DNA of 64,000 bases from assembly GCF_900156065.1 (NCBI RefSeq), contig NZ_FTNF01000012.1:62001-126000 (forward strand). The letters are read 5' to 3'. The translations under genes were made by a program, and so were the position numbers. The stretch is from Micromonospora avicenniae (GTDB lineage Bacteria > Actinomycetota > Actinomycetes > Mycobacteriales > Micromonosporaceae). Of this stretch, positions 49,577-59,032 are shown piece by piece; position 1 is the first letter of the stretch, and each line of letters starts with the position of its first letter. The notes below the pieces were generated by a model that had not been told where the DNA came from, made no database searches, and saw only the letters and a list, made by a program, of their open reading frames with translations.

Positions 49577-49593
49577 GAAAAGGAGTCAGTCAC

Positions 49594-50529
49594 ATGCCAC
49601 TGAAACTTGGCGTCAGCCTTCCGCAAGATTCCCGGTACGACTTGACGACGGACGTCGTGAAGTTCGCGCGGGCCGCCGAAGAGATCGGGTACGACAGCCT
49701 CTGGGTGTACGAGCGTGTGCTCATGCCCGTCGACCAGAGAGGTCCCCATGGTCTGTACAACGTTCCTGATCTGCCCTGGCCGGACGTCTATTCGTCCACC
49801 GGCGAGCCACTGATCACTTTGGCGATGGCTGCTGCTGTCACCGAGCGGATCGAGCTGGGCACGGGTGTCCTCGTTCCGCCGCTGCGCACGCCGTTGCAGC
49901 TGGCCCGATCCCTGGCGACGCTGGATCACCAGTCGGGTGGCCGAGTCGTCGCCGGCCTTGGCGTCGGCTGGTCGATCGACGAGTTCGCCGCGGCCGCGCC
50001 ACGGCCGTACTCCGAGCGCGGCGCGGCTCTCGACGAGTTCCTGGATGTGGCCTCGGCGGCGTGGGGCCCGGATCCGGTGTCGTTCGGCAACGACCGCTAC
50101 CGCATCGCCCCGGCGATGGTGAAACCGAAGCCGGCTCGCCGGATTCCGATCTATTTGGGCGGTATCGGTCCGGCCGCGCTGCGCCGCATCGCCCGCCGCG
50201 GCACCGGATGGCTGCCCACCGGCGTCCCACCTGAAATGGTCGTGGCGCAGCTCGCGCAGCTACGTGAAATGGCAGCCGAGGCGGGACGGGACCCGGCCGA
50301 GATCAACTGCATCTACCAGGTGCTCGTGCAGGACCTGTCCGAGGTGCCGGCGGCGGGCCGCCAGCCCTTCGCCGGTAGCCCGAAGCAGTTGGTCGAGGAC
50401 TTGGCCGTCCTGGCTGAGGGCGGTGTGCACCACGTCTACGTCACCGCGACGATGGCCAGCAAAGACGTCAACGAACTGATCGACAACAGCGCCGCGATCC
50501 ACGAGGCGGTGCGTGGCGCAGGACTGTGA
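49594..50529 (+). CDS. LLM-class F420-dependent oxidoreductase (TIGR03619-like)
   Basis: A 311-residue luciferase-fold oxidoreductase. LKLGVSLPQDSRYDL and ARAAEEIGYDSLWVYERVLMPVD open it; LATLDHQSGGRVVAGLGVGWSIDEF and KPARRIPIYLGGIGPAALRRIARRGTGWLP are the core LLM motifs of the F420 subset. AAAAGGAG precedes ATG 49594. F420 as cofactor is expected for this subfamily in actinobacteria; the substrate is unknown. It is convergent with the MmyB-type regulator. Confidence 0.88.
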   Translation: MPLKLGVSLPQDSRYDLTTDVVKFARAAEEIGYDSLWVYERVLMPVDQRGPHGLYNVPDLPWPDVYSSTGEPLITLAMAAAVTERIELGTGVLVPPLRTPLQLARSLATLDHQSGGRVVAGLGVGWSIDEFAAAAPRPYSERGAALDEFLDVASAAWGPDPVSFGNDRYRIAPAMVKPKPARRIPIYLGGIGPAALRRIARRGTGWLPTGVPPEMVVAQLAQLREMAAEAGRDPAEINCIYQVLVQDLSEVPAAGRQPFAGSPKQLVEDLAVLAEGGVHHVYVTATMASKDVNELIDNSAAIHEAVRGAGL

Positions 50530-50542
50530 CTGAGCCATTTCG

Positions 50543-50581
50543 CGTCCTGCGTCGCGGGTGGTTTCGACGTGACGCAGGACG
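50543..50581. terminator. hairpin after LLM oxidoreductase gene
   Basis: CGTCCTGCGTC (50543-50553) pairs perfectly with GACGCAGGACG (50571-50581) across a 17-nt loop, 13 nt past the stop. Confidence 0.65.
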
Positions 50582-50661
50582 AGGATGGCTTCGACGATCA
50601 CGGTGGCTCGGCGTGGGCGGCAGCGCAGCTTGACCAAGGCGCCGCCACCCGTCAGGGTGCG

Positions 50662-51495
50662 TCAGACGTGCTGGGCGCCGACGACGGAGAGCAGCCGCAG
50701 CTTCTCGTCGCTGGCCGAACCGGGCACGGCGGTGAACACCAGCAGTGTCTGCGACTGGTCCGGATCCACCAGGATCTGGCAGTGCAGCTCCAGCGCGCCG
50801 ACCTCCGGATGCTGGAAGCGTTTCGGTGGGCACATGGCACCCGGGACGGGATGCTCGCGCCACAGTCGTGCGAACTCCGGGCTCTCGGCCAGCAACGCGT
50901 CGGCGATCTCCGCCGCGCGCGAACCTCGTCCGTCCCGGGTGTACGCGGCGTGCAGGTGCGCGGCGAGCAGGCGGCTGTGCGTCGCGTGGGTTTCGGCCGG
51001 GTACAGCTGCCGCGTGGCCGGATCGGCGAACCAGCGGTGGTGCAGGCTGCGGGCCAGCCCGGTGTGCCGGGTCTCGTCGCCGAGCAACGCCACGGCGGGG
51101 GGCGTCTGCGCCAGCGTCTCGCCGAGATGGTTCACCACCATGGCGGGGGTGTCCTGAAGCCGGTCGAGGATCCGCATCATCCCCGGATTGACGTGGTCGG
51201 CCCGGACGGTGCGGTGCGGCACGGCATGCCCACCGAGCTGGAACAGGTGGTCCCGCTCCGCCAGCGACAGCCGCAGCCCGCGAGCCAGGGCGGCGAGCAT
51301 CTGCTCGGAGGGCTGCGGGCCGCGCTGCTGCTCCAGCCGGCTGTAGTAGTCGGTCGACATCCCGCTGAGCGAGGCGACTTCCTCGCGCCGCAGGCCCCCG
51401 GTACGCCGGCGCGGGCCCCGGGGCAGGCCTACGTCCTCCGGCTGGAGCGCCTCCCGCCGGGTACGCAGGAAGTGGGCGAGTTGAGCGCGGTCCAC
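50662..51495 (-). CDS. XRE/MmyB-family transcriptional regulator
   Basis: A 277-residue regulator: XRE HTH (about 1-72, LAHFLRTRREALQPEDVGLPRGPRRRTGGLRREEVASLSGMSTDYYSRLEQQRG) plus the MmyB-like ligand-binding PAS domain (about 105-275, MMRILDRLQDTPAMVVNHLGETLAQTPPA...HPEVGALELHCQILVDPDQSQTLLVFTAVPGS). The GTG start has AAGGGGGGAG upstream. Members often repress a neighbouring oxidoreductase; the convergent LLM gene or the upstream aldehyde dehydrogenase could be targets. Confidence 0.9.
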   Translation of the reverse strand: MDRAQLAHFLRTRREALQPEDVGLPRGPRRRTGGLRREEVASLSGMSTDYYSRLEQQRGPQPSEQMLAALARGLRLSLAERDHLFQLGGHAVPHRTVRADHVNPGMMRILDRLQDTPAMVVNHLGETLAQTPPAVALLGDETRHTGLARSLHHRWFADPATRQLYPAETHATHSRLLAAHLHAAYTRDGRGSRAAEIADALLAESPEFARLWREHPVPGAMCPPKRFQHPEVGALELHCQILVDPDQSQTLLVFTAVPGSASDEKLRLLSVVGAQHV

Positions 51496-51829
51496 GGTGT
51501 CTCCCCCTTCCGCCCGACGTCCGCAACTGGTGACAACCAGTGGGACCCTGTGCGCTGTTCCGTAATGTGGCCAACGGTGACGCGCCCGGCCCAGCGCATC
51601 CAGGGTCAATCGGTCCCTGGATGCGCGCGGCCGTCACATTCGTCGTCGGTCTCCCCAGAAGCATCACCAGTCACGCCGAGGCGTGTGGCGTTCAGCGGTT
51701 GGGCCGGCAACGACCAGGCCCCCTCGCCGTCCGGGCCACGTCGGCCGTGGTCCACCGCCGGGCCGAAATCGCCGGGGCAACCGCGGGCGGCCTCGACCGA
51801 CCGTACGGCCGGGCCGCCCGCGGCGGCGG
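51496..51829. other. 334-bp gap without a gene
   Basis: Upstream region of the MmyB-type regulator and downstream of the aldehyde dehydrogenase stop. It has no convincing ORF, hairpin terminator or repeat that I can see; it probably holds the regulator's promoter. Confidence 0.5.
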
Positions 51830-53254
51830 TCAACGCTGGATCGACTTGATCTCCAGGAACTCCTCGAGGCCGAAGCGGCCGAACTCGCGGCCGTTGCCGG
51901 ACTGCTTGTAGCCGCCGAACGGGGCCAACGCGTTCCAGTGGCCGGCGTTGACGTCGACCTGCCCGACGCGCAGCCGCCGAGCGACCGCGAGAGCGTGCTC
52001 GGGGGCGCCGAACACGCCGCTGGTCAGGCCGTACTGGGTGCCGTTGGCGATCGCGACGGCCTCCTCCTCGTCCGCGTAAGGGCTGATCGTCAGCACCGGG
52101 CCGAAGATCTCCTCCTGGGCGATCGCGGAGTCCGGGTCGACGTCGGCGAAGATCGTCGGCCGGACGTAGGCGCCCGTCGTCAGGCCATCGGGCCGGCCAG
52201 GGCCACCGAACACCAGCCGCGCCCCGTCGGCGATGCCCCGCTCGATGTACCCGTTCACCTTCACCCGATGCGCCTCGGACGCCATCGGGCCGATCCGGGT
52301 CGCCTCGTCGGTCGGATCACCCACCGTGTACTGCCGGGCCGCCTCGACAGCCAGCGCGACGACCTCGTCCTGGCGGGCCGCCGGCACCAGCATCCGTGGC
52401 CACGCGCCGCAGACCTGCCCGCCGTTGCTGAACGCCATCATCAGGCCCTTGTGCACCGCCTCCGGCAGATCCGCGTCGTCGAGAATGATGTTCGCGCCCT
52501 TGCCGCCCAACTCGAGCGCGACCCGCTTGACGGTCTCGGAAGCCACCGCGGAGATACGCCGTCCGGCCCGGGTGGAGCCGGTGAAGGAGATCATGTCGAT
52601 GCCCGGGTGGGCCGAAATCGCCTCTCCGACGACCGGGCCGGTGCCGTACACGACGTTGAACACGCCTGCGGGTACGCCCGCGTCGGCGGCGACCTCGGCG
52701 AGGATCAGCGCGGTCAGCGGGGCGTTCTCGGACGGCTTGAAGACCATCGTGTTCCCGGCCAGCAGCGCCGGGGCGAGCTTCGACACGACCTGCTGGAGCG
52801 GGAAGTTCCACGGGGTGATCGCGCCGACCACGCCGATCGGCTCACGGACGATCAGCGAGTTGCCGATCTCCTCGGTCCACGGGAACTCGCCGGCGAGGCT
52901 CGCGATGGATTCGATCACCGCCGCCGGGAAACCGACCTGGGCGGTCCGGGACAGGGAGATCGGGGCGCCCATCTCGGCGGTGATCGCTGCGGCGATCTCC
53001 TCCTGCCGCGCGGCGAGCCCCGCGGCCAGGCGGCGCAGTACCTCCGCGCGCTCCTGCGGGGTGGTGGCCGCCCAGCCGGGGAGGGCGGTCCGGGCGGCGG
53101 CGACGGCGCGGTCGACGTCGGCGGCGGTGCCGGCCGGCGTGTGGGCGACGGTCTCGCCGGTGGCCGGGTTGACGACGGGAATGGTGCCGGCCGAGCCGGC
53201 GACGATCTCGCCGCCGATCCAGTGGCCGGTGACGAGGTGAGTCGTAGTGGTCAT
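51830..53254 (-). CDS. NAD(P)-dependent aldehyde dehydrogenase
   Basis: A 474-residue ALDH. Motifs: AITPWNFPLQQ (oxyanion Asn), FKPSENAP, FTGSTRAGRRI (cofactor), LELGGKGANIILDDAD with the catalytic Glu, NGGQVCGAW with the nucleophilic Cys, and EEIFGPVL. Compared with the common GQ.C.A motif all key residues are present. Substrate not determinable; ALDHs of this class oxidise a wide range of aldehydes. It is monocistronic, upstream of the MmyB regulator on the same strand. Confidence 0.93.
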   Translation of the reverse strand: MTTTTHLVTGHWIGGEIVAGSAGTIPVVNPATGETVAHTPAGTAADVDRAVAAARTALPGWAATTPQERAEVLRRLAAGLAARQEEIAAAITAEMGAPISLSRTAQVGFPAAVIESIASLAGEFPWTEEIGNSLIVREPIGVVGAITPWNFPLQQVVSKLAPALLAGNTMVFKPSENAPLTALILAEVAADAGVPAGVFNVVYGTGPVVGEAISAHPGIDMISFTGSTRAGRRISAVASETVKRVALELGGKGANIILDDADLPEAVHKGLMMAFSNGGQVCGAWPRMLVPAARQDEVVALAVEAARQYTVGDPTDEATRIGPMASEAHRVKVNGYIERGIADGARLVFGGPGRPDGLTTGAYVRPTIFADVDPDSAIAQEEIFGPVLTISPYADEEEAVAIANGTQYGLTSGVFGAPEHALAVARRLRVGQVDVNAGHWNALAPFGGYKQSGNGREFGRFGLEEFLEIKSIQR

Positions 53255-53411
53255 GAACCGACCGTGGCACCGGCCGGGTACCCCAACCAGGTGCGGTTCA
53301 TCCGGGACTCGGCGATCCCTGGCTGGGCGGCACGCACCCCACCGGATCTCGCGGCGGACGAGGGAGTTCCGGGCGCCGGGAAACCCCTGACTGCCAGGGT
53401 CCCGAGTCGCC

Positions 53412-54227
53412 TCAAGCCGTCGGTACGCCGGCCTGAGGCGGGTCTGCGGGTAGCCGCCGGACGCGCAGCACGCAGGTCAGCATCGGGAGGGTGAACTCGC
53501 CGTCCGCGGTCTCCGGTCTGCTCGCCAGGAAGGTGCGGATCCGGCCGAGCGTGGCCTCCCGTACCGGGTCCGGCATGACCAGCATCCCCGCTCTCGTGGC
53601 GAGTGTCGCCACCAGAGAGTCGGCGGTGCGGCGCTGCCCGTGCGGGAATCCGGCCTGCTCCGGTGAGCCGAACCGGGCGGACCCGCCGGCCTTCGGCAGA
53701 TGCGCGCGGGCCGTCTCGGCGCGCCAACTGGTGGGCGTGTCACGCGGGCCGATGGCCGCGCTGCCGCTCACCCGCGCCAGCCCGGCGATCCAGTCGACTC
53801 GGTCGTCCATGACGTTCCACAAGCCGGACAGGATGCCGCCGGGTACCAGGACCCTGGCTATCTCGGGCCCCGCCACGGCCATGTCGAACCAGTGCATGGC
53901 GTTGCCGGCCAGCACGGCATCGACGGACGCGTCCGGCAGCGGTATCGCTTCGGCGCTACCCGGCAGGGCACGGACGTCCGGGAGTACGCGGTGCAGCTCG
54001 GCCAGCATCGCCGGGTCGGGTTCGACCGCGGTGACGTCGGCGCCGACCGCAACCAGCGTGGCGGTGAGCTTGCCGGTTCCGGCGCCGAGGTCGAGCACCC
54101 GCAAGCCGGGCGCGGGCTCCAGCGCCCAGCGAACCGCGGCCTGGGCGTAATCCGGGCGGTGTTCGGCGTACGCGGTCGCCGCCGCGCCGAACGACGAGGC
54201 GTGCAGGAGAATTTCGTCCTGTTCCAC
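53412..54227 (-). CDS. class I SAM-dependent methyltransferase
   Basis: A 271-residue methyltransferase with FGAAATAYAEHRPDYAQAAVRWAL, then SAM motif I VLDLGAGTGKLTATLV (about residues 40-55), acidic VEPDPAMLAEL and VDAVLAGNAMHWFD. It belongs to the same Methyltransf_11 group as the gene at 6754 (shared FG.AA..Y...RP.Y opening). GTG start. Substrate unknown. Confidence 0.87.
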   Translation of the reverse strand: MEQDEILLHASSFGAAATAYAEHRPDYAQAAVRWALEPAPGLRVLDLGAGTGKLTATLVAVGADVTAVEPDPAMLAELHRVLPDVRALPGSAEAIPLPDASVDAVLAGNAMHWFDMAVAGPEIARVLVPGGILSGLWNVMDDRVDWIAGLARVSGSAAIGPRDTPTSWRAETARAHLPKAGGSARFGSPEQAGFPHGQRRTADSLVATLATRAGMLVMPDPVREATLGRIRTFLASRPETADGEFTLPMLTCVLRVRRLPADPPQAGVPTA

Positions 54228-54703
54228 GCGACCAACCTATCGGCAGCACGCGCAGCTGGTCGACAGGCGTCGATGGCCGTGCCCCCTACCAGCTGCCCAC
54301 GAATCATGACCCCATCGCCGATCATGCTGGCCGACCGCTTCCTGCTCACGTCGCACCGGATCGACCGGAGTCGACACGGTTGTCTTCACCGGGCCGCGGG
54401 CGGACTACGCGTCACCTCAGCCGTAGATCGCCGTTCGAGGTCAGGGACAGACGCGGACCGGCCCGGACGGAAGCGCCCAGAAGTTGCAAGCGAGGGGATC
54501 GCGGCCTCGGTGAGGCGTTGACCAGGCTGCTTGATCGGGTTCGGGGTGGGCACCTTGGTGCCCACCCCGAACCCGGTGGTGGCCCGCCGGCCTGTTGCGG
54601 CCCGTCTCCGAACCGTTCCCGCGTATGGACCTACTCGACCCGGAGCAGCCCGGTCAGGCCCGGATACCCGGCCGGACCTCCGCTGCTACAGCTCCATCGG
54701 AGC
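54228..54703. other. 476-bp gap with one strong hairpin
   Basis: No convincing gene. The only clear element is the hairpin at 54536-54575. The stretch 54480-54535 reads like the tail of a lost gene, but I can assign no homology. Confidence 0.45.
54536..54575. terminator. perfect 19-bp hairpin
   Basis: A perfect inverted repeat of 19 bp (54536-54554 with 54557-54575) with a 2-nt spacer lies 129 bp beyond the stop of the phosphodiesterase gene. Likely its terminator. Confidence 0.7.
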
Positions 54704-57700
54704 TCAGTGCTCGTCGCTCCGCCCTGCCGGAACCGCCGGTCCCACCTGGATGGTCTTCGAAGTGGTGATCGGCGCGAGCGAGGTGTCGTCGGTGTACTGC
54801 CGCATCGAGTCGCTCGTCACGGTGACCGTCACCGAACCGGGGCGCAGCGCCGTCAGCGTCCGCGTCTGCGGGTCGAGGATCGCGGCCTTGCCGGCACGGC
54901 GGGCCTCCACGATGGCCGCGGCGCCGCTGCCGATCGCGAGGTTCGACGATCCGCTCCAGTGCACGGACATCGGGTACTGCAGCGGCACCACCCGGGTGCC
55001 GGTGGACACCCCCTGAGGCTGAACGATGCTGCCGCTGAGCTGCGCCGTCTTGTTCAGGTCGAGCTTTTCCGGTGCGTTCAGCGTGACCGACTGCGCGAAG
55101 GCCCGCACGTCCGCCTCCAGCCACTGCTGGTCCGCGTTGCGGTCGCTGTTCACCGACCAGTTCACCCAGCCGGTGAAGCCGCCCCGGTCCGGCGTGCCGT
55201 AAGGGTCCTTGCCTGACGACGGCAGCACGACGTAGGGAACGCCTTCGACGCGGTGGACGCTCGCGACCTGGGCGTGGGAGCCGAACATCACGGCGCCCTT
55301 GCCGGAATCGTCGCGGAAGTCGGTCAGCAGCTTCTCGACCAGCTGCACCTCGTCGCGGTCACCGAGCTGGCTGGACTTCGTCTCGGCCGGGTCGTCCACC
55401 GGGTGGTGGGCGGCCACGACGACGTTGTGCACCGACGGGTCGCGCTCGGCCTCGTCGAGCGCCTTCTGCATCATCGGCAGCTGATCCCAAGCCGTGCCGC
55501 GGAGCGTGCCCAGCGAGCTGGCCAGCAGGATGAACCGGGTGCCCTTGTGGTCGAACGTCCGGTACGGCTGTCCGAACTCGGCCTTGAACGCCGACAGATC
55601 CGACTGGGTGTTGTTGAGCCCGTACGACTCGTGGTTGCCGGGGACGTAGTAGCAGGGCAGCTTCCCAGTGCGCGGGTCGGGCGTGCTGTTCTCAGCCGGC
55701 TCCTGGCCGACCGGAATCAGATCGCACCCCGCATCGGTCAGCACCTGCCGGGCCAACGCGAGATCCTGCGGCAGACCGCGGTCGGTGATGTCACCGTTGA
55801 GGATCACCAGGTCCGGCTTGGCCTGCCGGATCCGCCGCAGGGCGGCCGTCGCGACCTGGGTCAGGTTCGGGTTGTCCGCGGTGAACTGCACATCCGACAG
55901 CGACGCGAAGTTCCAGGTGCCGGCGCCGTGCTCCAACGAGCCGTCGGGCGACACGAGCCGGTCCGCCCGCAGTGCGGGCTGCGCCGGAAGCTCGACCGAG
56001 GTCGGGACATCGGCCTCGATCCGGTTGAGGATGAACGTGCCCGCGTGCTGCTCGGCCGTGTTGGTGTTGATTCCCTGGAAGCCTGAGATCGAGATGGGGA
56101 ACGCCGTGCCGGCGGGCAGCGTGAACGTCGCGTACTGCCAGTCGTCGCTGGCCACCAGCGCGGTTCCGTAGACGCCCGTGCCCTTGCCGTTGGCGTCCGA
56201 GTAACCCAGGTAGGTCAAGCCACTCGGCACGGCGATGCTCGACTTGATCCGCAGCCGTACGCGCAGCGGCTGACCCGGCACCGTCACCCGGCTGGCGACG
56301 GAGGCCGCGGCGATCCCGACGTTGCGCATCGCGGCGAAGTCGATCCGCAGGCCGTCAGGGTCCTTCGAGAACGTGGTCGCCGCGGTGCTGTTGTTGCGCC
56401 ACCGGGCGAGCACGTCGTCGCTGAAGTCGTACGCCGAGACCGTCTGCACGCCGACCGTGATCGGCAGCTGCACCGACCTACCCGAGACGGACATGGTCAG
56501 GATCGTGCCGGCGGCCTTCAGCGGAGTGACCTTCAGCTTGCCGGCGAACGGCTGGACGTCGACGACGCTGTGGTCGTAGTCCAGCGTGAGGTCGGTCGGG
56601 TCGATCGGCGCGGTGTAGCCCTGGTCGTCGCGGCCGGTGACGCTCACCGTGACCGCAGCCTCGGGCGTCGTGTCGGCGATGGAGAGGCGACTGGCCGACA
56701 GCTCCACGCTGTCGAGCTTGCCGAGCACGTCGACCTTCATCAGGGCGCCCGTGTGCCCGACGCCGGCGGTGACCGAAACGGCGCCCGACGCGCGCGCGGG
56801 GGCCGCCAGCACGCCGGACTTCACGGACGCGCCACGGGAGTTCCAGCGGACCGACTCCGGATCCACCGCGACGGGCGCCTCGTGGTCGTCGACGCCCTGC
56901 GCGACCAGGGCACGGTGCAGCCCCGGGAAGACCTTCACGCCGCCGTCGCTGGACGTCCCGCCCTCGGCCGGTTTGATCACGAGCTGGTGCAGCTTGCCGT
57001 CACCCGGTGCGACGAACACGCCGACGCCGTTCGGGTCGTTGCGCTCGTGGCCGTCGGACGGCACGTTGCGTACGGTCGCCTCGGTCGCGCCCAGCGCGCG
57101 GGCGACCATCGTCGTGGAGCCGCCGCCGTCGAGGTTGACCGCCGTCTCGACACCCAGAGCGGCGAGGTCGCGGGCCTCCTTGTCGATGCCGACACCACCC
57201 TTGCCGGTGCCGCCTGGACCATCCCAGGTGGCGAGGATCAGGGTACGGCCGCCGTCCTTGAAACCGAGCGCGGTGCGTGGCGCGATCGAGGTGTCCAGGC
57301 CGGGCGCGACCTTGCCGCCGGAGACGATCGTCCCGCCGTTGCCGAGCGCGAACTTCATCTTCTTGGTCACGTCGTTCGACAGCGAGTACTTCAGCGTGAC
57401 CGGGTCGCCCGGGTGCAGTTCGCGCAACGCCGTCGCCGCAGCGTCGCGACCGACGAGAGCGAAGCCGTCCTCCGGAATCGCGCCCGAGCCGGCCGGCCCG
57501 TTCGGCGCGACGGAGACGACCTTGCCGCCGGAGACGACCACCTCGGCAATCCGGCTGGCGTCGACTCCGCTGAGCCCCCGGTTGCGGCTGTAGGTTCCCC
57601 ACGCGGCGGTGAAGGCGATCAGGCCGTCGGCGGGTACGCCAGCGCCGTTGGCGGCATTGATCGACAGCACCTTGTGATCCGCGCCGGCGAAGTTCGCGGT

Positions 57701-58204
57701 CGAGTCGACCGTGAGGTCGACGAGCTGGGCGATGCCGTCCTGGCTGACGCCGACGTGCTGGCGTCCGCCGATGTCCGCTGTCTTGACCAGTTGGCCGTTC
57801 TGGATCTCTCCACCGAGCGCCGCGTTGCTGCCGCCGATGTCGAAGAACTCACCGTTGACACCGGCCACGGCCCCTGCCTTGTTGGCCGCGACGCTCAACG
57901 GACCGCCCGACGCGACCGGGCCGGAGGTCAGCAGGTCCGTGCTGACCGCGTGGTTCGACAGGTCCACGGTCAGGAACTGCGCGTCGTACCAACCGCGCTG
58001 GTCCAGCGCCTTGACGTGTTGAAGACCGATACCCGGACCGATCTTCTCATTCGTGTTGACCAACGGCAGACCGCCGGTGACGGGTGCGTCAGGCTGAGGC
58101 GGATTGGCCGCCGCGGCCGCCGGAAACGCCATCAGCGTGACCGCGGCTGCGAGTACGCCCACCAGTGGTGTGATCGTTCTGGCGTTTGGGGTTTTCGATT
58201 TCAC
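54704..58204 (-). CDS. secreted phosphodiester glycosidase/metallophosphoesterase fusion
   Basis: A 1166-residue exported enzyme. Signal peptide about 1-34 (basic start, hydrophobic VGVLAAAVTLMAFPAAAAA). A phosphodiester glycosidase domain (NAGPA type) covers about 60-385 (VNGEFFD near 116, NLDGGGSTT near 358). Beta-rich linker domains follow (about 400-760). A calcineurin-like metallophosphoesterase covers about 770-1000 with DVQ (replacing DxH), GDITDRG near 801, GNHES near 854, HHP near 931 and GSHAQ near 971. GTG 58204 with AAGGAT upstream. The PHO box upstream implies scavenging of phosphate from extracellular phosphodiesters such as teichoic acid. Confidence 0.92.
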   Translation of the reverse strand: MKSKTPNARTITPLVGVLAAAVTLMAFPAAAAANPPQPDAPVTGGLPLVNTNEKIGPGIGLQHVKALDQRGWYDAQFLTVDLSNHAVSTDLLTSGPVASGGPLSVAANKAGAVAGVNGEFFDIGGSNAALGGEIQNGQLVKTADIGGRQHVGVSQDGIAQLVDLTVDSTANFAGADHKVLSINAANGAGVPADGLIAFTAAWGTYSRNRGLSGVDASRIAEVVVSGGKVVSVAPNGPAGSGAIPEDGFALVGRDAAATALRELHPGDPVTLKYSLSNDVTKKMKFALGNGGTIVSGGKVAPGLDTSIAPRTALGFKDGGRTLILATWDGPGGTGKGGVGIDKEARDLAALGVETAVNLDGGGSTTMVARALGATEATVRNVPSDGHERNDPNGVGVFVAPGDGKLHQLVIKPAEGGTSSDGGVKVFPGLHRALVAQGVDDHEAPVAVDPESVRWNSRGASVKSGVLAAPARASGAVSVTAGVGHTGALMKVDVLGKLDSVELSASRLSIADTTPEAAVTVSVTGRDDQGYTAPIDPTDLTLDYDHSVVDVQPFAGKLKVTPLKAAGTILTMSVSGRSVQLPITVGVQTVSAYDFSDDVLARWRNNSTAATTFSKDPDGLRIDFAAMRNVGIAAASVASRVTVPGQPLRVRLRIKSSIAVPSGLTYLGYSDANGKGTGVYGTALVASDDWQYATFTLPAGTAFPISISGFQGINTNTAEQHAGTFILNRIEADVPTSVELPAQPALRADRLVSPDGSLEHGAGTWNFASLSDVQFTADNPNLTQVATAALRRIRQAKPDLVILNGDITDRGLPQDLALARQVLTDAGCDLIPVGQEPAENSTPDPRTGKLPCYYVPGNHESYGLNNTQSDLSAFKAEFGQPYRTFDHKGTRFILLASSLGTLRGTAWDQLPMMQKALDEAERDPSVHNVVVAAHHPVDDPAETKSSQLGDRDEVQLVEKLLTDFRDDSGKGAVMFGSHAQVASVHRVEGVPYVVLPSSGKDPYGTPDRGGFTGWVNWSVNSDRNADQQWLEADVRAFAQSVTLNAPEKLDLNKTAQLSGSIVQPQGVSTGTRVVPLQYPMSVHWSGSSNLAIGSGAAAIVEARRAGKAAILDPQTRTLTALRPGSVTVTVTSDSMRQYTDDTSLAPITTSKTIQVGPAVPAGRSDEH

Positions 58205-58288
58205 TGCGATCCTTAACTTGGAGCGGCAGCAGGCGATGAAGTGCCCGCTCCGCCCCAATGGAGTCGGGGACCGCGCAACCTTAATGAT

Positions 58289-58310
58289 CTTGGACGAACC
58301 CCAGGTGAAC
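58289..58310 (-). promoter_or_regulatory. PHO box (PhoP-binding direct repeat)
   Basis: On the minus strand two adjacent 11-nt units, GTTCACCTGGG (58310-58300) and GTTCGTCCAAG (58299-58289), match the actinomycete PhoP unit consensus G(T/G)TCAYYYR(G/C)G at 11/11 and 9/11 positions. It lies 85 bp upstream of the phosphodiesterase GTG. The consensus is from memory of the Streptomyces literature. Confidence 0.75.
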
Positions 58311-59032
58311 CGGCCCTGACCAGGCCTTGAATGCCCAGCGAGGGAGCGCACGCCCCAATCCTGCTCCGGTGTGGCATTCGCCGCTGGCGCTGACACGCTG
58401 CTCAGGAACTCCAGCTGACCGATCGAGAAGACCCGGGCGCTGTGAATAGCTCGCTGACGGTGTCGTGTGTCTAATCGGAGCCTTCAAAACGATGAATTGA
58501 TTTGACGACCGGCTGCTTCGACGTCTCGCCCGTCCTGTCCATCGATCGGACCCGAGGGCCGGCGGCCTGGGTTGATGGCGTCGTCGGTCGTGGACAGTGC
58601 CGACGATCCACAACTCACGTTCGACACACCGGAGGTGGCGGCGGCCCTCAACGCTCCGCCCGGCCGTCCCGAGTGGACCTGTCACCGGCCGCAGGCCCCG
58701 CACGCCGCGCGTGGCCGGGGGCTGTTGTATGGCTGCCGGTCCGTGGCGCCCCGCCGGCGTAGGTCGTAGTCACACTCGGCGCACAGCAGACTCGCTCGGC
58801 GGGCCTGCTGAACGGTGCGGCCCGCTGAGTGGAAACCCGCGCCGCACATAACAGTCATTATGGTGTGCCAACGTTTTGTCCGAATGGTCTGTACCGTTTA
58901 TCGGATTAGCATTACCAGTAATCCAGTAATGGCAGGCCATGGAGCCGCCGCAGGTCTTCGACCGTGTGGCAGGCCGCCGGCGACCTGGCGAAGACCGAAT
59001 CTCCGTTGCCTCGGTGCCGGCCCGGCCGGAGG
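58311..59032. other. 722-bp gap, lower GC, no gene
   Basis: Upstream region of the phosphodiesterase gene, then an unusually AT-rich patch (58850-58935) with an 8-bp tandem duplication CCAGTAAT (58915-58922, 58923-58930). It adjoins the Tn3 remnant at 59033 and may be imported DNA; I see no intact gene and no Tn3 terminal repeat. Confidence 0.5.
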
